Assembly: GCA_902463835.1 (NCBI GenBank)
Contig: CABQGZ010000105.1
Location: forward strand, 1-9,011
Length of the DNA: 9,011 bases
Origin: an uncultured Lachnospiraceae bacterium
Lineage (GTDB): Bacteria > Bacillota > Clostridia > Lachnospirales > Lachnospiraceae
Direction: 5' to 3'
The position numbers and the translations under genes were made by a program. Of this stretch, positions 1 to 6,384 are shown one piece after another; the stretch's first letter is position 1; each line of letters starts with the position of its first letter. The notes under the pieces were generated by a model. That model did no database searches, was not told the DNA's origin, and was given only the letters and a program-made list of their open reading frames with translations.

Positions 1-542
1 TTCACTATTTTTTCTTCTACCCACAACTCGTTTGGAAAAATAGATACTTCTTCCTTGTGCTTCCTTATTATTCGGACTGGCTCAATCGTGTTATCATATA
101 CATGCAGAATATCACATATTTCCATCAACCTTTTTATATTGTCAAGAGACTTATAATATCTCTCAACAATTTTTTTGTGATCTACATCATGTCCCCCAGA
201 AGCTACCCTGGCTTCTACACGCGCCACATTAATCAACGGCTCAATTGTCAATACAAAAATGCACTTTATAAAATATCCTTCCGCTTTTGCCTTTTGCAAG
301 ATATCCAATTTGTATTTTGAGGACAATACCGTTTCAAAAGTGAAATCTCTTTTCTCTTCAATTGCGGCATACCGCATCTGATCCACCAGTTTAGCTGCCT
401 TCTCATTGCTCATGCCTGTTGCCATCACTACATCATCTGCATTGCTATAGGTTCCGACTTTTTCAAAATACTGCGTAATCGTACTTTTTCCAGAACCATT
501 CGGCCCCGCTAGCACCAAAATCATTGGTTTCTTAATCGACAT
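1..542 (-). CDS. Zeta-toxin-like P-loop kinase, 3' end beyond window
   Basis: The reading frame starts at the ATG at 542 and stays open for 180 codons to the left edge, so the C-terminus is missing. Seen: a Walker A motif GPNGSGKST at residues 13-21, an acidic NADD at 34-37, FET at 69-71, and the pattern RVxxGGHxV at 112-120 followed by RYY and SLDN at 128-135. This set matches the family annotated as zeta toxin or predicted ABC-type ATPase (COG4185-like). Characterised zeta toxins phosphorylate UDP-N-acetylglucosamine and so poison cell wall synthesis; that activity is inferred here. The start is fixed by GGAGAG seven bases upstream, inside the last codons of the preceding gene, with which it overlaps by 11 bases, so translation is probably coupled. 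About 180 residues is already near full length for short members. The gene is clearly A+T richer than the trk and degV regions, which suggests horizontal acquisition. Confidence 0.85.
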   Translation of the reverse strand, partial: MSIKKPMILVLAGPNGSGKSTITQYFEKVGTYSNADDVVMATGMSNEKAAKLVDQMRYAAIEEKRDFTFETVLSSKYKLDILQKAKAEGYFIKCIFVLTIEPLINVARVEARVASGGHDVDHKKIVERYYKSLDNIKRLMEICDILHVYDNTIEPVRIIRKHKEEVSIFPNELWVEEKIV

Positions 543-789
543 ACTTCTTCTCTCCATTTGGATACTCCACATAGACTTTCTTAGAAACTATATCGTATCT
601 CGCCACAGGTTTTTTACAGAACTTAGCCTTTTCAATTGCAGTGTGAACAGCTTCCATAGCTCTTGCATCCATCTCTGCATCGCGATTTGAGATAAAGCGG
701 TCTTTTTCTAATGAGGAAATTACCTTAATAGTGCACTTTTTTCTAATAACCTCTCCCGCTGTATCTTTTTCCACTAAAATATTCCTCAT
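532..789 (-). CDS. 85-residue small protein, putative antitoxin of the zeta-like kinase
   Basis: This small, highly charged protein lies directly upstream of and overlaps the zeta-like kinase gene, the position of an antitoxin in a toxin-antitoxin operon. I chose the ATG at 789 (protein begins MRNILVEK) because an AAGGGG ribosome binding site lies seven bases before it; an in-frame ATG at 822 would add 11 residues but has no such site at the right spacing. The middle (about residues 34-55) is predicted helical by eye, and the end is a Tyr/Lys-rich strand-like stretch (VYVEYPNGEKKYVD). I do not recognise it as a classical epsilon antitoxin, nor see a helix-turn-helix or ribbon-helix-helix pattern. 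The antitoxin role rests only on gene order, size and overlap. An orphan accessory protein is the alternative. Confidence 0.65.
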   Translation of the reverse strand: MRNILVEKDTAGEVIRKKCTIKVISSLEKDRFISNRDAEMDARAMEAVHTAIEKAKFCKKPVARYDIVSKKVYVEYPNGEKKYVD

Positions 790-839
790 AATATCGCCCC
801 TTTCACATATATATCCTATCATTTATCGTCTACACCTTT

Positions 840-868
840 ATTATAGCTGATTTTCTCTTCTACTACAA
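840..868 (-). promoter_or_regulatory. Predicted sigma-A promoter of the toxin-antitoxin-like module
   Basis: On the minus strand there is a perfect -10 box TATAAT at 845-840 and a -35 box TTGTAG at 868-863 (4 of 6 consensus matches), separated by exactly 17 bases. It lies about 50 bases upstream of the ATG at 789. The small-protein/kinase pair can therefore be transcribed independently of the trk genes. I see no convincing palindromic operator beside it. Confidence 0.7.
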
Positions 869-902
869 TATCCATTTTACTAATACAGCTTCATTCGACA
901 AT

Positions 903-1133
903 TCACTCATCAAACTCCACCGTCACAAAGAACCCCTTCGGCGTCTCGTCCACACTCACCACGGTTCCTTCCGTGGAGGTCAGCCGCTCACTGAAGGTAT
1001 AGTTGGCCGACATGGCGTAGGCCTTGCCCAGAGTATAGTAATAAGAGGTGGGAAGCTTTCCCTCCGTCACGGGGAGCACATCCCCCACCTGGAGCAATCC
1101 GGTCCGCTCCATCTTAAATTCCATCCGCCGCAT
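903..1133 (-). CDS. 76-residue protein of unknown function downstream of trkH
   Basis: I do not recognise this protein. It is short and rich in beta-prone residues, with no membrane segment, signal peptide or cysteine; it contains LQVGDVLPVTEGKLP early and ends with VVSVDETPKGFFVTVEFDE, suggestive of a small beta-barrel or OB/SH3-like fold (inference only). An ATG at 1142 would add three residues, but the strong AAAAAGGAG site touches that codon. The ATG at 1133 lies nine bases after the same site and is the better start. GC content and codon use look like those of trkH, not like the A+T-rich module downstream. It follows trkH by 93 bases in the same direction and has a promoter-like sequence of its own in that gap. 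A role in K+ uptake cannot be claimed from position alone. Confidence 0.65.
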   Translation of the reverse strand: MRRMEFKMERTGLLQVGDVLPVTEGKLPTSYYYTLGKAYAMSANYTFSERLTSTEGTVVSVDETPKGFFVTVEFDE

Positions 1134-1188
1134 AGGCTCCATCTCCTTTTTCTGCCTTATTCTTTCTTGTGATTACCTAGCTATGGTC

Positions 1189-1217
1189 TGTATAGCCCGC
1201 AATTTACATCGTTCCAA
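1189..1217 (-). promoter_or_regulatory. Possible promoter for the 76-residue protein gene
   Basis: Just after the trkH stop codon the minus strand reads TTGGAA (1217-1212), a 17-base spacer, and TATACA (1194-1189). Each box matches consensus at 4 of 6 positions, so this is moderate evidence. A short GCTAT/ATAGC stem overlaps the -10 area but has no following T-run, so I do not call it a terminator. Readthrough from trkA-trkH remains possible. Confidence 0.4.
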
Positions 1218-1226
1218 CAACTGCAC

Positions 1227-2666
1227 CTACCCACGCTTCCAGGTGGAAGGCGCCAGCAGCACCAGCATGGGGAAGATCTCCAGACGCCCCGCCAGCATGT
1301 CGAACATCAGCACCCATTTTGCCGGGTCGCTGAACACGGCAAAGTTCCCGGTAGGCCCAACCATGGAGAGCCCCGGTCCGATGTTGTTCAGTGTAGCCGC
1401 CACCGCAGTAAAATTCGTGGTAAAGTCCAGCTCGCACAGAGAGATGGCCAGCACGGACACCGCAAAGATTCCCAGGTACGAGATCAAAAATACCTGTATG
1501 GTGTGCCACACCTCCTTTGAGATCGCATGATTCTCAAAGCGCACCTGGGTCACACGCTTGGGGTGGATCAGGTGGGAAATCTCATTTTTCACAAGCTTCA
1601 GCAATATGACGATCCGGGAGACCTTGATGCCGCCGCCGGTGCTGCCCGCGCAGGCGCCGATGAACATCAGAAGCACCAGGATGGTCTGGGAGAACACCGG
1701 CCACAGGTTAAAATCCGTGGTGGCAAAGCCTGTGGTTGTGATGATGGACGCCACCTGAAAGGCCGCATGGTGAAATGCGTCAAACAGGCTGTCAAACATT
1801 CCCCGGACATTCCAGGTGATCAGGCCGATGGCCGCCAGGATAATGAGAAGATAATAGCGCATCTCCTCGTGTTTGAAGGCTTCCTTTGGTTTTCTTATCA
1901 GAAAGAGATAGTACACATTAAAATTAATTCCAAACAAAATCATGAATATGGTGATGATGGCCTGTGCCGGGACGGAGTAGTCCGCCAAGCTGGAATTCAG
2001 CACACCAAAGCCTCCGGTTCCCGCCGTGCCGAAGGCGTGGGCCAGCGCATCAAAAAAATTCATGCCGGTACAGAGCAGTAAAATCGCCAACAAAACTGTC
2101 ATGGCCAGGTAGATGCCGTACAGGATGCGGGCCGTATGCTTCACTCTGGGCACCAGCTTTCCCACGGAAGGCCCCGGGCTCTCCGCCCGCATCAGGTGCA
2201 TGTTGTAGCCTCCTGCCAGCGGCAGGATCGTGAGCACCAGAACCAACACGCCCATACCTCCGATCCAGTGGGTGAAGCTCCGCCAGAACAGGTTGCAGTG
2301 AGACAGGTCTTCCACATCCGGCAGAATACTGGAACCGGTGGTGGTAAGCCCCGATATGGTCTCAAACAGCGCGTCCGTATAGTTCGGAATCTCCCGCGAC
2401 AGCCAGAAGGGGAGCGCTCCGATAACGCTCAGTACAATCCAGCTTAGGGATACTGTCACAAACCCCTCCCTTGCGAAAAAGACGGAACTCTTCGGCTTTC
2501 TCCTTTTTCCGATCCAGCCGATCAGAAAGCAGGCCGCCATCACAAGCAGATAGCTCCAGCCTGCCTCCTCTTTATAGACCAATGCCACAATGCACGGCAA
2601 CAGCAGGAACAATGACTGAAATTCCAATACCCTGCAGATGATATATCGAATAATTGAATAGTTCAT
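1227..2666 (-). CDS. trkH: TrkH family potassium uptake protein, membrane subunit
   Basis: This is the ion-conducting subunit of a Trk/Ktr-type K+ uptake system in the cytoplasmic membrane; it works with the TrkA protein encoded just upstream. The 479 residues are the usual TrkH length and contain many hydrophobic helices. All four pore loops that form the K+ filter are visible: TTTGS at 108-112, GTGGFG at 216-221, TTTGF at 310-314 and NNIGPG at 427-432. Further family landmarks are HWIGGMG at 133-139, GSTGGGIKVSR at 341-351 and the C-terminal RLEIFPMLVLLAP. The start at 2666 is supported by GAGGTG seven bases upstream; that site overlaps the trkA stop codon, and only six bases separate the two genes, so translation is probably coupled. 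Nothing appears truncated. Confidence 0.97.
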   Translation of the reverse strand: MNYSIIRYIICRVLEFQSLFLLLPCIVALVYKEEAGWSYLLVMAACFLIGWIGKRRKPKSSVFFAREGFVTVSLSWIVLSVIGALPFWLSREIPNYTDALFETISGLTTTGSSILPDVEDLSHCNLFWRSFTHWIGGMGVLVLVLTILPLAGGYNMHLMRAESPGPSVGKLVPRVKHTARILYGIYLAMTVLLAILLLCTGMNFFDALAHAFGTAGTGGFGVLNSSLADYSVPAQAIITIFMILFGINFNVYYLFLIRKPKEAFKHEEMRYYLLIILAAIGLITWNVRGMFDSLFDAFHHAAFQVASIITTTGFATTDFNLWPVFSQTILVLLMFIGACAGSTGGGIKVSRIVILLKLVKNEISHLIHPKRVTQVRFENHAISKEVWHTIQVFLISYLGIFAVSVLAISLCELDFTTNFTAVAATLNNIGPGLSMVGPTGNFAVFSDPAKWVLMFDMLAGRLEIFPMLVLLAPSTWKRG

Positions 2667-2672
2667 CTTCTG

Positions 2673-4028
2673 TCACCTCATAATATCCCGCAGATCATGG
2701 AACCCGGTATTGGTGGTCACAACCACCACCGTGTCGCCAGGCTCTATGGTATCCTGGCCGCCGGGGGTGATGATCTTGCCCCTGCGGTTGATACAGCAGA
2801 TCAAAAGATTCTCCTTTAATTTCAAATCCTTCAGCGGTACGCCGCAGACAGGCGAGCCGTCTCCCACATGGAATTCCAACGCCTCCACCTTATTCTCAAT
2901 GAGACGGTACAAGGTCTCCACATTGCTGCCGATGGAATTCTGCATGGCTCTCACGTATTGGATAATATACTCCGCCGTGATGTATTTTGGATACAGTACA
3001 CTCCCCAGATCCATGCTGTCGATGATCTCATCATAGGCGATCCGGTGTATCTTCGTCACAGTCTTCGCCTTGGAGATACTCTTGGCGAAAAGACTCAGCA
3101 TGACATTTTCCTCATCCATATTGGTCCAGGATACGAAGGCCTGCACCTGGGTGAGCCCCTCCTCCTGAAGAAGGTTCCGCTCCGTTCCATCCCCGTGAAT
3201 GATCAGGGCTTTGGGCAAAAGCTCGCTGAGCTCGTCACAGCGCTCCCTGTCCTTCTCGATGACGGTCACATCCATGCCCATGGCCAGCAGCAGCTTGGTC
3301 AGATAATAGCTGGTCTCGCCGCCTCCTACGATCATCACGCTGCGGATGCGGCCGGTAGCCATCCCTATTTTTTTGAAAAAATCATTGGCATGGCGTGGAG
3401 AGGCCACGATGGAGATCACATCCTTCTCCTTCAACACGAACTTGCCGTCGGGAATATAGACCTCCTCCCCCCGCTCCACCGCACAGACCAGCACATCACA
3501 GCGCAGGCTGGAGGAGATATCGATCAGGGATCGGTCGCACAGAGGCGACCCTGCCGCCACCTTGCACTTCATCAGCTCCACACGCCCCTTGGCAAAGGTA
3601 TCTACCTTGATGGCTGAGGGGAACTTCAATAATCGGGAAATCTCCATGGCCGCAGCCAGCTCCGGATTGATAACCATGGACAGTCCCAGTTCTTCCTTGA
3701 TATAATTGATCTCTTTGTTGTAGACCGGATTGCGCACTCTCGCTATGGTGTGGCAGTCCCCCGCTTTTTTTGCGATCAGGCAGCACAGCAGATTCAGTTC
3801 ATCTGATGTAGTGACTGCAATCAACAGGTCAGCATGCTCAATGCCAGCTTCATTCTGTACGCTGAAGCTGGCACCGTTTCCTACGATTCCCATAACATCA
3901 TACTGATTGGCAATGGCTTCCACCTTATCGGAATCCCGGTCAATCACTGTGATGCTATGGCCCTCCTTACTCAATTGTTCTGTCAGTGTGCCGCCTACAT
4001 TTCCGCAGCCCACAATTATGATCTCCAT
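2673..4028 (-). CDS. trkA: TrkA, cytosolic regulatory subunit of K+ uptake
   Basis: TrkA forms the cytoplasmic nucleotide-binding ring that gates TrkH. The 451-residue protein has the classical duplicated layout: an N-terminal RCK/Rossmann domain with GCGNVGGTL at 7-15 and acidic VIDRD at 28-32, a TrkA-C domain around 140-220, a second Rossmann domain with VGGGETS at 234-240 and VIEKD at 256-260, and a second TrkA-C domain from about 370 to the end. Full length and both glycine motifs indicate a functional protein. Ligands in the family include NAD(H) or ATP/ADP, and some RCK-C domains bind cyclic di-AMP; the ligand here cannot be read from the sequence. Upstream, ACGGAGG lies 14 bases from the ATG, rather far, with a weaker GAGAGAAAG nearer. 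A TAGAAT -10-like box at 4063-4058 has no convincing -35 partner. Confidence 0.97.
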   Translation of the reverse strand: MEIIIVGCGNVGGTLTEQLSKEGHSITVIDRDSDKVEAIANQYDVMGIVGNGASFSVQNEAGIEHADLLIAVTTSDELNLLCCLIAKKAGDCHTIARVRNPVYNKEINYIKEELGLSMVINPELAAAMEISRLLKFPSAIKVDTFAKGRVELMKCKVAAGSPLCDRSLIDISSSLRCDVLVCAVERGEEVYIPDGKFVLKEKDVISIVASPRHANDFFKKIGMATGRIRSVMIVGGGETSYYLTKLLLAMGMDVTVIEKDRERCDELSELLPKALIIHGDGTERNLLQEEGLTQVQAFVSWTNMDEENVMLSLFAKSISKAKTVTKIHRIAYDEIIDSMDLGSVLYPKYITAEYIIQYVRAMQNSIGSNVETLYRLIENKVEALEFHVGDGSPVCGVPLKDLKLKENLLICCINRRGKIITPGGQDTIEPGDTVVVVTTNTGFHDLRDIMR

Positions 4029-4146
4029 GACTTTCTCTCAAAGCCTCCGTCATATCTATTCTAATGTATATTCCACCCGCTCAGACATTGTTATCCATCC
4101 TGCCTGAACGAGCCGCACTGCCTGTGATCACTGCCTATCTATCATG
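4029..4146 (-). other. Gap between the barrel-protein gene and trkA
   Basis: This 118-base stretch holds no gene. It contains a direct repeat CACTGCC (plus strand 4116-4122 and 4129-4135, 13-base period) around the small palindrome GTGATCAC, and a TAGAAT box (4063-4058, minus) that could be a trkA -10 element. I see no hairpin followed by a T-run, so there is no intrinsic terminator separating the degV unit from trkA, and readthrough is plausible. Confidence 0.4.
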
Positions 4147-5214
4147 CTACCGTCTACCGGTATACTCACAGCCAACACCCTTCACAAAAAGTTTGTCAAC
4201 CAGCGTGAACTGTCTTCCGCTTCTCCGATACAGCAGAATCTCGCCCTTGCCGGTTCCGCCGCCGATCATCTGGTTGGGGCTCCATGCGCCCTGGGGCGTC
4301 TGATAGGCAATCTCCTGCAGCTCATCCTCGGGGCAGACGATCTTCGCTTCCATGGCCATGGTCAGGTTCATGGCCTTCATATGCCACAGCACCTTGCCAT
4401 CCCGCATGCCCACGCAGTAGCGCATCCGGGCAAAGGTCCAGGCCTCCGAATAGTTGATCTCACGGCTGCTTCCCTCGTAGTAGACAGAGGCAAAGGGCTT
4501 GCTCAAAAGCGGAATGCCCGCCACCACCGGATTGCCTCCGCCGATAGTGAAAGCCGAATTCTTCAGGATCTCGCCTGTCTTCTGGCTCTTCATCTGGTTT
4601 CCATACAGCCAGAACCATGGACAGGTGTAATCGCGGCCCCACTTCTTATCTGCGTAGCCGTTACAGCCCTCCGGCGTCACCTCATACGTATCCCCGTCCA
4701 GTGTCACCATGCCTTCGTAATTGGTGCGCATCCCCTCCGCATGCCAGTACATATCGAAGGGATTCATCTCCCGCACCGGCTTGCTGGTGCTGTAGCCCAC
4801 ATGGAAGGCTACCTTCTTATCCATCCGCAGAGACCACATCATATTGTGGCCGTCCTGGATCCTTCCCCAGATATTATTTTCCGACAGGAAGCACTCTCCG
4901 GCCGTCAGCTTTAGGAAGGTGCCTGCCGCCTCCATCTCCTCGATCCCGTAGTAGCGCTCCTGGGCAAAGCCATCCTTGCCCCAAGCTCCCGCCTTCACCA
5001 TCAGATAGGATGGCCGCTGGAACTGCTTTTCCCCCATCACCGGCTCTTTTCCACCCAGCTCTGGATTCAGGATGCAGTATTCCACAAAAAAGGTTTTCTT
5101 CTTCCCGGTGGTCTTGCTCACACCGGTAAAAGAATGACACCACCGGTCATATCCACAGCTTCCCAGCTTCCCGCTGAGCATCGGCAGGTTCCGTTTTATA
5201 TCGTGTTTGTTCAT
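4147..5214 (-). CDS. Tocopherol cyclase/lipocalin-like beta-barrel protein of unknown substrate
   Basis: This 355-residue protein has no signal peptide or membrane segment and is rich in aromatic residues, glycine and alternating beta patterns. The stretch GYADKKWGRDY (186-196) continued by PWFWLYGNQM (199-208) resembles the conserved segment of tocopherol cyclase-like proteins (a Y-x-[ED]-K-x-WG, then W-[FW]-W-[LI]-x-x-N pattern). Other aromatic-rich strands are at 41-49 (TFFVEYCIL), 124-129 and 274-281. Family members are two-part beta-barrels binding hydrophobic ligands; plant and cyanobacterial enzymes cyclise tocopherol precursors. An anaerobic Firmicute would not be expected to make tocopherol, so a different lipid or isoprenoid ligand is inferred. 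The start has GGGGGA seven bases upstream. The gene lies 17 bases after the DegV gene, so both likely share a transcript. The assignment is from memory of the motif, not a search. Confidence 0.75.
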   Translation of the reverse strand: MNKHDIKRNLPMLSGKLGSCGYDRWCHSFTGVSKTTGKKKTFFVEYCILNPELGGKEPVMGEKQFQRPSYLMVKAGAWGKDGFAQERYYGIEEMEAAGTFLKLTAGECFLSENNIWGRIQDGHNMMWSLRMDKKVAFHVGYSTSKPVREMNPFDMYWHAEGMRTNYEGMVTLDGDTYEVTPEGCNGYADKKWGRDYTCPWFWLYGNQMKSQKTGEILKNSAFTIGGGNPVVAGIPLLSKPFASVYYEGSSREINYSEAWTFARMRYCVGMRDGKVLWHMKAMNLTMAMEAKIVCPEDELQEIAYQTPQGAWSPNQMIGGGTGKGEILLYRRSGRQFTLVDKLFVKGVGCEYTGRR

Positions 5215-5231
5215 CTTATTTCCCCCATCCT

Positions 5232-6125
5232 TTATCGGTCATATTTTCGCAGCAGCCCCATTCCCAGCGGGTGGGGGCCAGTGTGCACGCCTATGGTTGC
5301 GCCAATCTGGTAGATTGAAATCTCCTCAATGTGAGAGTACTCCTGCATGGCAGCAAGGAGCTGATCCCGGAAGGAGACGGCCTCCTCATAATCGTAGCCA
5401 TACCCCACTACAATCTGGTAGTCGTCCGGTGATTCCTGTATCTTTTCAAAATGCTCCCGCACCTGCTCCACCAGCTTCTTTCTTGATTTCGCCCTGCTTC
5501 TGGTAAGTCCGGTGGGGAATATCTCTCCCTCTCTCAGCATGATCAGCGGCCGGATGCCAAGCACCGAGCCCGCCGCACCCATCACTTTTCCAATTCGGCC
5601 TCCGTGAATGAGATATTCAAAATTTCCCACGGTAAAAATGATGCGGCCGGTGGCTTTGATACGGTTCACCTGGTCTACGGTCTCCGAAAAGGAGAGGCCA
5701 TCCCGCTGCATCCGGGCCGTCTCCAGCACCAGGATTCCCTGGAGCACTGTGTTCACCGTGGTATCGATAACCGCAATCTTAACGTCCGGATATTCTTCCA
5801 GTACCATATCTCTGGCGTTCATGGCTGCGTTGTAGGAGCCGCTGAACTTAGTGGTAATGCAGAGACAGATGATATCGATTCCGTCTCTAGCGTAAGGAGT
5901 AAAAGCCTCCACGTAGTCCTGTATCGAGGGCAGGGAGGACTTGGGATATACATTGGGGTAATCTACCATCTTCTGGTAGAATTCGCGGACGCCCACCTCT
6001 TGGATCTCCTTCTTGTAGGTCTCGCCGTCGAAGGTTACATAGAAGGGGACGACCTTGATTCCCTGGTCTTTGGGGATCTGTTCGCCCAGGTCGCAGGAAC
6101 CGTCTGTTATGATCTGATATGGCAT
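5232..6125 (-). CDS. DegV family fatty-acid-binding protein
   Basis: DegV/FakB proteins bind a free fatty acid in the cytosol and present it to the kinase FakA, giving acyl-phosphate for phospholipid synthesis. The 297 residues (usual family length) show the N-terminal IITDGSCDL at 5-13, the SSLPS loop at 63-67 (many relatives have TSxPS), ITTKFSGSYNA at 90-100, the HGGRIGK motif at 174-180, and the C-terminal HTGPHPLGMG at 281-290, all lining the ligand pocket in known structures. The match is strong; which acyl chain it prefers cannot be told, and no FakA gene is present in the window. The start at 6125 has AGGAG ten bases upstream and a promoter about 40 bases upstream. It is the first gene of a probable two-gene unit with the barrel-like protein. 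Confidence 0.95.
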   Translation of the reverse strand: MPYQIITDGSCDLGEQIPKDQGIKVVPFYVTFDGETYKKEIQEVGVREFYQKMVDYPNVYPKSSLPSIQDYVEAFTPYARDGIDIICLCITTKFSGSYNAAMNARDMVLEEYPDVKIAVIDTTVNTVLQGILVLETARMQRDGLSFSETVDQVNRIKATGRIIFTVGNFEYLIHGGRIGKVMGAAGSVLGIRPLIMLREGEIFPTGLTRSRAKSRKKLVEQVREHFEKIQESPDDYQIVVGYGYDYEEAVSFRDQLLAAMQEYSHIEEISIYQIGATIGVHTGPHPLGMGLLRKYDR

Positions 6126-6167
6126 TTGTGTCGTTCTCCTGTCTCTTAAAATGCAAATCGTATTGTT

Positions 6168-6196
6168 AGTATACCACGATTTGGAGGAATAATAAA
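6168..6196 (-). promoter_or_regulatory. Predicted extended -10 promoter of the degV unit
   Basis: The minus strand reads TGG followed by TATACT (-10 at 6173-6168), an extended -10 arrangement with 5 of 6 consensus matches. The -35 position (6196-6191, TTTATT) is weak, as is common with extended -10 promoters. It lies about 40 bases upstream of the DegV start codon and downstream of the long hairpin, so the degV unit is probably transcribed separately from ybaK. Confidence 0.6.
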
Positions 6197-6229
6197 GGGG
6201 CGAATGAAAAAATTTCAGGCTCTAGGGAC

Positions 6230-6380
6230 GCCGAGGAGAAAAGACATCCCCATTTCAGGCGCGCTCTCGCTCCATGCACAGACGTAGCGGACACTAAGCG
6301 CGCAGGCTATTTCCATAGCCCGCTTGCTAAGTGCCGACGTCTTGCAAGGGCCTGATATGGGGATGTCTTTTCTCCTCGGC
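6230..6380 (-). repeat. 151-base near-palindrome forming one long hairpin
   Basis: The outer arms 6230-6260 and 6350-6380 are inverted repeats with 30 of 31 positions paired, the outermost 24 being perfect. After an asymmetric internal loop (14 bases left, 3 right), pairing resumes: TGCA 6275-6278 with 6343-6346, AGACGT 6280-6285 with 6337-6342, CACT 6292-6295 with 6330-6333, and at the tip GGCTAT 6305-6310 with ATAGCC 6315-6320 around four bases. In minus-strand RNA the tip loop is GGAA, a GNRA-type tetraloop; on the other strand it would be UUCC. The element begins four bases after the ybaK stop codon. Its length, and the lack of an immediately adjacent T-run, make it unlike an ordinary intrinsic terminator. 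Candidates are a dispersed palindromic repeat (MITE or REP-like), an mRNA 3' stabiliser or processing site, or a bidirectional insulator. I see no flanking target-site duplication. Confidence 0.9.
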
Positions 6381-6384
6381 TGCG

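Noticed and set aside
57..320. Plus-strand open frame of 87 codons at the left edge
   Set aside because: It is antisense to the zeta-like kinase, whose motifs are clear, and its composition is simply that of A+T-rich DNA.
1177..1200. Short GCTAT/ATAGC stem after trkH as terminator
   Set aside because: The stem is five pairs only and is not followed by a T-run.
1527..2081. Long plus-strand open frame of 184 codons opposite trkH
   Set aside because: It lies entirely antisense to a fully convincing trkH, and its translation is charged low-complexity sequence with no recognisable motif.
2868..3617. Plus-strand open frame of 249 codons opposite trkA
   Set aside because: It mirrors the trkA codons and has no family motif; frames like this are expected opposite GC-rich genes.
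4029..4146. Cyclic di-AMP (ydaO-type) riboswitch upstream of trkA
   Set aside because: The gap is only 118 bases including promoter space and I see none of the conserved elements of that riboswitch.
4144..4914. Plus-strand open frame of 256 codons opposite the barrel-like protein
   Set aside because: The His/Leu-rich composition is typical of an antisense shadow and the minus-strand gene has a good ribosome site and operon spacing.
5604..6149. Plus-strand open frame of 181 codons opposite degV
   Set aside because: DegV motifs on the minus strand explain this DNA completely.
6230..6380. Long hairpin as a simple Rho-independent terminator or CRISPR-like repeat
   Set aside because: No T-run directly follows either arm, the stem is far too long for a standard terminator, and there is a single repeat pair with no spacer series.
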